A stretch of 64,000 nucleotides of DNA from Erysipelotrichaceae bacterium (GTDB lineage: Bacteria; Bacillota_I; Bacilli_A; RFN20; CAG-826), in assembly GCA_020633795.1 (NCBI GenBank), contig JACKCX010000005.1:1-64000 (forward strand), given 5' to 3'. Numbering within the stretch: the first letter of the stretch is position 1; the number at the start of each line of letters is the position of its first letter. The notes under the pieces were generated by a model. It made no database searches and was not told the origin of the DNA. It was given only the letters and a program-made list of their open reading frames with translations. This document shows positions 57,200-64,000 of the stretch, one piece after another. Both the position numbers and the translations under genes were made by a program.

Positions 57200-58741
57200 T
57201 TAGTTTTTAGTTGTAAAAGTAATGGTAATTTGATCAGTGCCCATATGATTAATCATCATTGAATAAGGAAGTGGTTCATTGTTTTTATTAAAAGTGAAAT
57301 CAGCGTAAGGGTCAGTATCCATGCCAAAGGTATCGTGATAAGCGAAAAGAGTGTTGTTATCAGCGGCAATTCCATTTTCAAAAGAATAATCTCCTTCAGC
57401 GGATAATAGATGACATAAAACGGATTGAGCAGTATTTGATGGTGAATTGTCATGGGCTAATCCGACATATAAAGAAGAGTAGGAAGTTAAATCTTCAGCG
57501 GTTAAATTATCAACATATCCAATTGGGGCTCTCCCGTTGGGAGCGCGATAATAAGCCAGACGAGCGTCGATATGATAGATGCGAAGTCCATGATAATTGG
57601 GATAATAGAAAACGCGACTTGTTCCCAAACTATCAGTATAGATATAGGAAGAAAAAGATGATGAATCGTTTAATCCGTCAGGAGTAAAATACTCCACTAA
57701 TAAGTATTCATCATAAGGAGTACCATTCCATGTTGAAGTCGGGATAAGAAGAAAATCACCGCTTTCGGTAAATGAGCGGAGTGTGATTGTTTCGGCTTCT
57801 TGCAAAACATAAGGTGTCACCCAATGTAAAAGATACTTACTAAATGAGCAATGATCGCCGAGATTATAGTCCATCATGTCAAAAAAACCTGTCGGTTGAT
57901 ATCCATCTGTATCGATGGTGTTATAGTAATCGCGTAAGCCAAATAAATGTCCCACTTCATGGATAAAAGTATTGGTTTCCACATAGTGAGAGGAATAGGC
58001 TTCTTCGCCAATAAAATCAATGGAAGACCAAGCATATGTTGAGGCGAATGGAGCGTTAGTTCCTATGCTTGCTCGATCAACATAAGCCCAAAACAGCGAT
58101 TTTGAATCATCATATTTTGGTGGATAATCATAGACGATATAAAGTCCACGAATATATGTTTGATCTTCGCTGAGATAATCACTTAAATCAAAATTATTGG
58201 TGATGAGCCACGTAACAACCTCATTAGCAATATCAGAACTCACTTTTAAAGGAGTGCTTGTCGCTTGAGCCTCTTCAATGGTGCAAGAGCTCGTGAACCA
58301 ATCGGTCACTTGACCTTCAATTTGAACATGTCCATATGAAGATTTGTCATAATAAGAGGCCACTGATTGATAAGTCGTTTTAGTGGGATCGCCAAAAAAT
58401 GCGTTTTGTAAAAGAATGGTTTTGTCTTCCTGCTGTGTTACCGTTGTGCCAGCAAAAGACATCGGAACAACCAATAGATGAGCAACCTCATCATCTTGAG
58501 AGAAGACGACATTATCATCATGTGAACTTTCGATTTGAGCGAAACTTGTAATCTCCGTTGTCTGTAAAGAATTGTTATTAAAATAGGCGGCGGCGGGAAG
58601 TTGATAAGTGGCGACTTCACTATGAAAAGTATCAAGTTCAGAAGTCAAATTGACATATGGAACAAATTCTAAAGAGGTCGTTCCAAAGCAAGAGGCGAGA
58701 ACAAGGGTAAATGAAGTGAAGAGAATCCAACGTTTTTTCAT
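57200..58741 (-). CDS. M6-like zinc metalloprotease lipoprotein
   Basis: A 513-residue predicted surface protease. The signal peptide ends in lipobox LASC (C18). The zinc site FIHEVGHLFGLRDYY fits HExxHxxGxxD (H261, E262, H265, D271) and is followed by a Met-turn region GFFDMMDYNLGDHCSFSKYL and WVTP, as in immune-inhibitor-A/M6 peptidases. The C-terminal 200 residues are strand-rich with no recognised domain. It lies between rpoC and rpsL, where Firmicutes usually carry an L7Ae-like gene, and is bounded by the rpoC terminator and the str promoter. A role in degrading external protein is expected by analogy. Confidence 0.83.
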   Translation of the reverse strand: MKKRWILFTSFTLVLASCFGTTSLEFVPYVNLTSELDTFHSEVATYQLPAAAYFNNNSLQTTEITSFAQIESSHDDNVVFSQDDEVAHLLVVPMSFAGTTVTQQEDKTILLQNAFFGDPTKTTYQSVASYYDKSSYGHVQIEGQVTDWFTSSCTIEEAQATSTPLKVSSDIANEVVTWLITNNFDLSDYLSEDQTYIRGLYIVYDYPPKYDDSKSLFWAYVDRASIGTNAPFASTYAWSSIDFIGEEAYSSHYVETNTFIHEVGHLFGLRDYYNTIDTDGYQPTGFFDMMDYNLGDHCSFSKYLLHWVTPYVLQEAETITLRSFTESGDFLLIPTSTWNGTPYDEYLLVEYFTPDGLNDSSSFSSYIYTDSLGTSRVFYYPNYHGLRIYHIDARLAYYRAPNGRAPIGYVDNLTAEDLTSYSSLYVGLAHDNSPSNTAQSVLCHLLSAEGDYSFENGIAADNNTLFAYHDTFGMDTDPYADFTFNKNNEPLPYSMMINHMGTDQITITFTTKN

Positions 58742-58862
58742 CGTATATTAAATGTAGTTTCTTAATTATATCTTGTAAAGAAAAAGACTTATAAAGCCTT
58801 TTTAATCAAAAATCAAAAATCCTTTATTTTTTTAAAAAAACTCCGCAAAAATCAGTTATTTA

Positions 58863-58894
58863 CAAAAAAAGCCTCAAATTTAATTTTGAGGCTT
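58863..58894 (-). terminator. rpoC terminator
   Basis: On the minus strand GCCTCAAA/TTTGAGGC (58871-58892) is followed by seven T residues. Confidence 0.9.
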
Positions 58895-58910
58895 AAATGA
58901 GCAATTAAGC

Positions 58911-61900
58911 TTATTTTTTATTTTCTTCTTCGGCTTTGCGAATCTTTTCGTGAATAGCATTCACCGCTTTATCGTGTTCTTCGACATAGCGGTCAGAGAC
59001 GACTTTCATCGTATCTTCGACATCGAATTTCTCAATGAGAGCATCTTCTGATTCTTCATCGACAAGGCCACGACCAGCGGGGATTAATCGACCAGTAATG
59101 ACATTCTCTTTTAAACCATGGAGATAATCGGTTTTGCCTTTGATAGCAGCATCGGTTAAGACTCTGGTTGTCTCTTGGAAGGAAGCGGCAGAGAGGAAAC
59201 TTTCGGTCTCCAAAGCAGCTTTTGTAATTCCGAGGATTAAAGGAGAGAAGACGGCAGGATGCTTACCATTTAAAATGGCATCCTCATTCTTTTCGGTAAA
59301 GGTGTTAATGTTGGCGCGAGTGCCAGCGAGCATATCGGTATCACCAGCGTCGACAACGAACACTTTACGGAGCATTTGACGAACGATAACTTCAATGTGT
59401 TTATCAGAAATAGCGATGTCTTGGCTGGAATAGACCTTACGGACTTCCTTAAGAATATAATTTTCCACTGCGGTTTCATCGCTGACTTCAAGAAGCTTCT
59501 TAGGAGAGATGGCACCTTCTGTAATCTTGCCACCATTCTTGACACTATCACCCTTCTTCACTCTTAATCGAGCGCCGAATGGAGTGGTATATGTTTTCTC
59601 TTCTAATTCATTTTTGACCGTCACATCGTAGCAGCCATTCTTTTCTTCAATCTTGGTAATCACACCACGAATTTCGGAAATGAGAGCTTCACCTTTTGGC
59701 GTACGGGCTTCAAATAATTCTTGAACACGAGGCAAACCTTGAGTGATATCGCTACCCGCAACACCACCAGTATGGAAGGTTCTCATCGTTAACTGCGTGC
59801 CAGGTTCACCGATGGATTGAGCCGCCATAATACCAACGGCTTCACCAATTTCGACTTTACGACCTGTCGCTAAGTTACGACCATAACAGTGTATACAGAC
59901 ACCATCTTTTGTTTCGCAACCAAAGAGGGAACGAATGACGACGGATTTAATACCAGCGTCCACGATGGCTTTCGCTTGTTCTTCATTGATCATTGTATTA
60001 CCTTCAACGAGCACTTCACCCGTTTCAGGATGACAGACATCGTTTAAGGCATAACGACCAATTAGACGATCTTTTAAAGAAGCGATGACCGCATTGCGGG
60101 AAGTATCGCGAATTTCGCGAACTTCGAATCCATGATCGGTACCACAGTCTTCTTCACGGACGATAACATCTTGTGAAACGTCGACCAAACGACGGGTTAA
60201 ATAGCCAGAGTCGGCGGTCTTTAAAGCGGTATCAGCACCACCTTTACGAGCACCGTGAGTGGCAATAAAGAATTCCGAAACGTTCATGCCTTCACGGAAA
60301 CAGGATTTAACTGGTAATTCGACGGCTTCACCAGAAGTAGAACCCATCAAACCACGCATACCAGCAAGCTGGAGGATGTTAGACATATTTCCACGAGCCC
60401 CAGAATCGGACATCATGAAGATTGGATTGCGGACATCAACTTTAAATTGATCTTGAAGCTTGGCTTGAACTTCGTTCTTAACATCATCCCAAACCTTAAC
60501 GACTTGAGTGTGACGTTCTTGATCAGTCAACAAGCCCATCTTGTACATATCAGAGAGTTTGTTAACTTTTTCATCACCAGCTTTAAGAATTTCTTCTTTA
60601 CCTTTGACGATGTGAATATCATCAAGAGCAATGGAGAAGCCCGCGATGGTCGCGTAATGGAAACCTTGATCCTTGATTTTATCAAGAACCGCGCTGGTCT
60701 TAGGCTGAATAACTTCACCCCATTTGTCGACTTCGCCCGCTCGACGATCGTAACGTTGGAAAATTTCATTGATGATGCTGCCGAGATCTTTCTTTTTGAA
60801 AGGACTCTTTAATGGTAGTTTAGCGATATAGGCTCTCACATCTGTTCCGCGAGGGACAAAGTAAGAGGCGATGGTCGCTGGATCATCATTTAAATTCTTC
60901 GTGTTGACCGCATTTAAATAGGGGAAATCAGCTGGGAAAATAAGATTGAAAATAACCTTACCAACCGAAGTGATAAGATAACTCTTATTTTCTTCTTCGG
61001 TGAAATCTTTCTTCATCATCGCACTGCCGAGAATGGCGATACGATTGTGGAGATTAATTTGTTTGGTTTGATAGGCGAGGAGTAAATCATCGACATTTTT
61101 GAAGACTTTTCCTTCGCTAGCGGCAAATAATTCAAACTTTTCGGCTTCGTCTTCATCACCTCTTTGTCGAGCGAGTTGAGCCCGATCTAAGAAGTTCTGT
61201 TTAGTCGCCTCTAAAGTGAGGTAATAATTGCCGAGAACCATGTCCTGCGATCCAGTGACGATGGGTTTACCATCTTTAGGACCGAGAATATTGTTGCTCG
61301 CTAACATCAAATGAAGGGCTTCTTCTTGAGCGGCTTTGCTCAAAGGAAGGTGAACCGCCATCTGATCACCATCAAAGTCAGCGTTGAAACCAGTACAGAC
61401 GAGAGGGTGCAAACGAATGGCGCGACCATCGACGAGGATTGGTTGGAAAGCTTGAATACCTAAACGGTGAAGAGTAGGAGCACGGTTTAATAAAACGGGG
61501 TGTTTGCTGATAATTTCTTCGACGATATCAAAGACAACATCTTCATAGCGATCGATAATTTTATCGGCTTGTTTATGAGCGTTAGCGATGCCTCGTTTGA
61601 GAAGTTCGCAAGCGATATAAGGACGGAGAAGTTGAATGGCCATTTCCCGTGGGAGACCACATTGATACATTTTCAAACTTGGTCCGACAGCAATAACGGA
61701 ACGGCCAGAATAATCGACACGTTTACCTAATAAGTTTTGTCTGAAGCGACCTTGTTTTCCTTTAAGAGCGGAACTCAAAGATTTTAAGGCGCGACCGCCA
61801 GGACCTTGAACTGGTTTATTGCGACGGCCATTATCGATGAGAGCGTCAACGGCTTCTTGAAGCATACGTTTTTCATTCATCAAGATAACATCTGGCGAAT

Positions 61901-62870
61901 TCATATCGATTAATTTCTTGAGACGATTATTTCTCGAGATAACACGGCGATATAAATCGTTCAAATCGGAAGTGGCAAAACGACCACCATCGAGTTGAAG
62001 CATGGGACGTAAATCTGGAGGAATGACGGGAATGACATCAAGGACCATCCAAGAAGATTTATTATTGGAGTTTCTAAAGGCTTCAATAACTTCTAATCTC
62101 TTGGTTAATTTTTGACGAGAAAGAGCGCTGGTGTCTTTCATTTTGCTATTAATGTCATCAGCTTCTTTATTGAGGTCGACTTCATTGAGCAAGCGCTTAA
62201 TAGCCGCTGCGCCTTCGCCAAATTCGGCACCCGTATATTTGGTAATAAAACGAGCGACACTTTGAAAATCAAAGACTTCGGCGTGATTTTCGAGTCGAGA
62301 AATTAATTCTTGAGCGCGATTAAAGGAATCATCACCTTCGATGATGCCATATTCCATCGCTCGATCTTGAATATCTTTCAAGGCAGGAATAAAGACTTCA
62401 CGACCATTTCTTTCATTGATGAATTCACGATAAGTGAGGACTTTACTAGAACCAGGATTTAAGCAGATATGAGCGGCGTAATAGACGACTTCTTCCAAAT
62501 GTTTAGGAGAGACGTCAAGTAAGAGACCAATCCGACTAGGGATGCCTTTTAAGTACCAAATATGGGTACATGGACTCGCTAATTCGATATGGCCCATTCT
62601 TTCACGACGGACTTCTTTAGAAGTGACTTCAACGCCACACTTTTCGCAGATAACACCCGCGAAACGAATTTTCTTATAGCGACCGCAATGACATTCATAG
62701 TCTTTGCTCGGTCCAAAAATTCTCTCGCAATATAAGCCATCCATCTCTGGTTTTTGGCTACGATAGTTAATTGTTTCTGGCTTTAAGACTTCACCGTGTG
62801 ACCAACTACGGATTTGTTCCGGGGAGGCAAGCCCTACTTTAATGGCTGTTAATTTTTTTACATCAAACAT
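58911..62870 (-). CDS. rpoC: DNA-directed RNA polymerase subunit beta'
   Basis: Catalytic subunit of RNA polymerase. The 1319-residue protein is full length. Seen in order: N-terminal zinc ribbon [30 protein letters not shown], the active-site [16 protein letters not shown] with three Mg-binding Asp, trigger-loop [11 protein letters not shown], a second Cys cluster (CGTDHGF...[11 protein letters not shown]) and the C-terminal [21 protein letters not shown] type region. No large lineage-specific insertion is seen. It lies 15 bases after rpoB with a strong AGGAGG site and ends at a terminator. Confidence 0.98.
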   Translation of the reverse strand: MFDVKKLTAIKVGLASPEQIRSWSHGEVLKPETINYRSQKPEMDGLYCERIFGPSKDYECHCGRYKKIRFAGVICEKCGVEVTSKEVRRERMGHIELASPCTHIWYLKGIPSRIGLLLDVSPKHLEEVVYYAAHICLNPGSSKVLTYREFINERNGREVFIPALKDIQDRAMEYGIIEGDDSFNRAQELISRLENHAEVFDFQSVARFITKYTGAEFGEGAAAIKRLLNEVDLNKEADDINSKMKDTSALSRQKLTKRLEVIEAFRNSNNKSSWMVLDVIPVIPPDLRPMLQLDGGRFATSDLNDLYRRVISRNNRLKKLIDMNSPDVILMNEKRMLQEAVDALIDNGRRNKPVQGPGGRALKSLSSALKGKQGRFRQNLLGKRVDYSGRSVIAVGPSLKMYQCGLPREMAIQLLRPYIACELLKRGIANAHKQADKIIDRYEDVVFDIVEEIISKHPVLLNRAPTLHRLGIQAFQPILVDGRAIRLHPLVCTGFNADFDGDQMAVHLPLSKAAQEEALHLMLASNNILGPKDGKPIVTGSQDMVLGNYYLTLEATKQNFLDRAQLARQRGDEDEAEKFELFAASEGKVFKNVDDLLLAYQTKQINLHNRIAILGSAMMKKDFTEEENKSYLITSVGKVIFNLIFPADFPYLNAVNTKNLNDDPATIASYFVPRGTDVRAYIAKLPLKSPFKKKDLGSIINEIFQRYDRRAGEVDKWGEVIQPKTSAVLDKIKDQGFHYATIAGFSIALDDIHIVKGKEEILKAGDEKVNKLSDMYKMGLLTDQERHTQVVKVWDDVKNEVQAKLQDQFKVDVRNPIFMMSDSGARGNMSNILQLAGMRGLMGSTSGEAVELPVKSCFREGMNVSEFFIATHGARKGGADTALKTADSGYLTRRLVDVSQDVIVREEDCGTDHGFEVREIRDTSRNAVIASLKDRLIGRYALNDVCHPETGEVLVEGNTMINEEQAKAIVDAGIKSVVIRSLFGCETKDGVCIHCYGRNLATGRKVEIGEAVGIMAAQSIGEPGTQLTMRTFHTGGVAGSDITQGLPRVQELFEARTPKGEALISEIRGVITKIEEKNGCYDVTVKNELEEKTYTTPFGARLRVKKGDSVKNGGKITEGAISPKKLLEVSDETAVENYILKEVRKVYSSQDIAISDKHIEVIVRQMLRKVFVVDAGDTDMLAGTRANINTFTEKNEDAILNGKHPAVFSPLILGITKAALETESFLSAASFQETTRVLTDAAIKGKTDYLHGLKENVITGRLIPAGRGLVDEESEDALIEKFDVEDTMKVVSDRYVEEHDKAVNAIHEKIRKAEEENKK

Positions 62871-62885
62871 AGTATTTTTCCTCCT

Positions 62886-64000
62886 TTAATCGTCAAACTT
62901 TTCATCGCCACTATGAGTGGTTAAGCCAATCGCTTCAGCGTCAACAACGCTTTCGGTTGTTCCTTCACCAGTTAAGTTACGGATATTCGAATTGATTCTT
63001 CTCTCTTCTTTCTCCGATTCTTTAGCGAGAGCGTCCATATCGATGGTATTGCCGTCTTGATCTAACAATTCGACATTCATCGCTAAGGCTTGTAATTCTT
63101 TCACTAAAACCTTGAAGGCTTCGGGAATACCTGGCTTTGGCAATTCTTGGCCCTTAATAATCGCTTCGTAAGTTTTACGACGACCAACACGATCGTCAGA
63201 TTTAATCGTGTCAATTTCTTGCAAGATATGCGCCGCACCATAGGCTTCAAGAGCCCACATTTCCATTTCGCCAAATCGCTGACCACCATTTTGGGCTTTA
63301 CCGCCTAAAGGTTGTTGAGTGACAAGGGAGTATGGACCAGTGCTACGAGCATGTAATTTATCATCGACCATGTGGACAAGTTTAATCATGTACATACATC
63401 CAACGGTGATTCGTTCATCGAATCTTTCGCCAGTTGTACCATCGTAAAGAACGGTTTTACCATCTTTAGCCATCTTGGCTTTTTCCATCATATCGAAGAT
63501 TTCTTCATTAGTGATGCCATCAAAGACAGGGGTGGCGATCTTATAGCCTAACTGTCTTAAGGCAAAGCCTAAATGGACTTCGAGAATCTGTCCGATGTTC
63601 ATACGAGAAGGAACGCCGAGAGGATTCAACATAATATCGACTGGGGTGCCATCGGGTAAGAAGGGCATATCACATTCTGGTAAAATACGAGAAATGACAC
63701 CTTTGTTACCGTGACGACCAGACATTTTATCACCTTCAGAAATTTTACGTTTCTGAACAATGTAAACACGAACAACTTCGTTGACTCCAGGAGGAAGTTC
63801 AACATCTTTGCTCTTACCTTCACGTTTGAAGATCTTAACATCGAGAACAATACCCGCTCCACCATGAGGAACGCGTAAGGAAGCATCTTTGCCTTCATTG
63901 GTTTTTTCAGCGAAGATGGCCATTAATAATTTCTCTTCGGGAGTGGCTTCCGTCTGTCCACGTGGAGTGACTTTACCGACGAGAATATCGCCTTCTTTAA
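62886..64000 (-). CDS. rpoB: DNA-directed RNA polymerase subunit beta, 3' part
   Basis: Only the C-terminal 371 or so codons are in the window; the frame is open through the window end (64000) and the gene continues beyond. The visible part starts in [20 protein letters not shown] and contains [40 protein letters not shown], the [20 protein letters not shown] segment and [20 protein letters not shown], all typical of the beta-subunit C-terminal region that meets beta'. The ATG at 63923 is internal, not a start. The rifampicin-binding region lies outside the window. Confidence 0.97.
   Translation of the reverse strand, partial: KEGDILVGKVTPRGQTEATPEEKLLMAIFAEKTNEGKDASLRVPHGGAGIVLDVKIFKREGKSKDVELPPGVNEVVRVYIVQKRKISEGDKMSGRHGNKGVISRILPECDMPFLPDGTPVDIMLNPLGVPSRMNIGQILEVHLGFALRQLGYKIATPVFDGITNEEIFDMMEKAKMAKDGKTVLYDGTTGERFDERITVGCMYMIKLVHMVDDKLHARSTGPYSLVTQQPLGGKAQNGGQRFGEMEMWALEAYGAAHILQEIDTIKSDDRVGRRKTYEAIIKGQELPKPGIPEAFKVLVKELQALAMNVELLDQDGNTIDMDALAKESEKEERRINSNIRNLTGEGTTESVVDAEAIGLTTHSGDEKFDD

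Overview
The window looks like a chromosomal segment of a low-GC, Gram-positive-type anaerobe. The evidence is Bacilli-like gene clusters (asp23-fakA-recG-plsX; rnc-ftsY-ylxM-ffh; uvrA-lgt-ppaX-trxB-rapZ-whiA; gap-pgk-tpiA; rpoBC-rpsL-rpsG-fusA-tuf), strong GGAGG ribosome sites, a pyruvate:ferredoxin oxidoreductase, and many lipoproteins. TGG encodes Trp and TGA is a stop, so the code is standard. Several traits recall Mollicutes relatives: missing smc, acpP and fab genes in the plsX-ffh cluster, an oversized MalK/UgpC-type ATPase, and a lipoprotein nuclease tied to an ABC transporter. My inference is an uncultured, Mollicutes-related host-associated Bacilli lineage; the 16S gene (15106-16631) could settle this.

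Layout. 1-1276 (+): rimM-trmD, convergent with the rest. 1331-9849 (-): lipid/SRP/recG/fatty-acid-kinase block. 9886-11643 (-): a membrane protein and a fucose-isomerase-like protein. 11694-16816 (-): one 16S-23S-5S operon with no tRNA in its spacer. 16979-20963 (-): gap-pgk-tpiA plus a Bax-inhibitor-1 protein. 21018-28996 (-): uvrA to whiA and a small XRE regulator, all overlapping or nearly so. 29092-35459: tRNA-Pro(GGG), a P-loop kinase, a small hypothetical, nifJ, a Rex_N-like protein with galU, and tRNA-Lys(CTT).

35463-52600 (-) is the accessory region and the most interesting part. It appears to be a surface nucleic-acid scavenging locus: a membrane-anchored exoprotein, a MalK/UgpC-like ATPase with an insertion of about 270 residues, two permeases, two paralogous solute-binding lipoproteins, a staphylococcal-nuclease-type lipoprotein with an OB-fold-like region, a zinc-ribbon membrane protein, an Ig/OB-fold lipoprotein and, under probably separate control, a UshA-type 5'-nucleotidase lipoprotein. 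Nuclease could cut external DNA/RNA, OB folds could hold it, the nucleotidase could remove phosphate, and the ABC system could import the products. The order nuclease next to a Ugp-type ABC set matches a known Mycoplasma arrangement (MG186-MG189). Two RDD membrane proteins with large outer inserts lie upstream.

52652-64000 (-): tuf, fusA, rpsG, rpsL with a structured leader, an M6-like metalloprotease lipoprotein lying between rpsL and rpoC, rpoC, and the 3' part of rpoB, which runs off the window edge.
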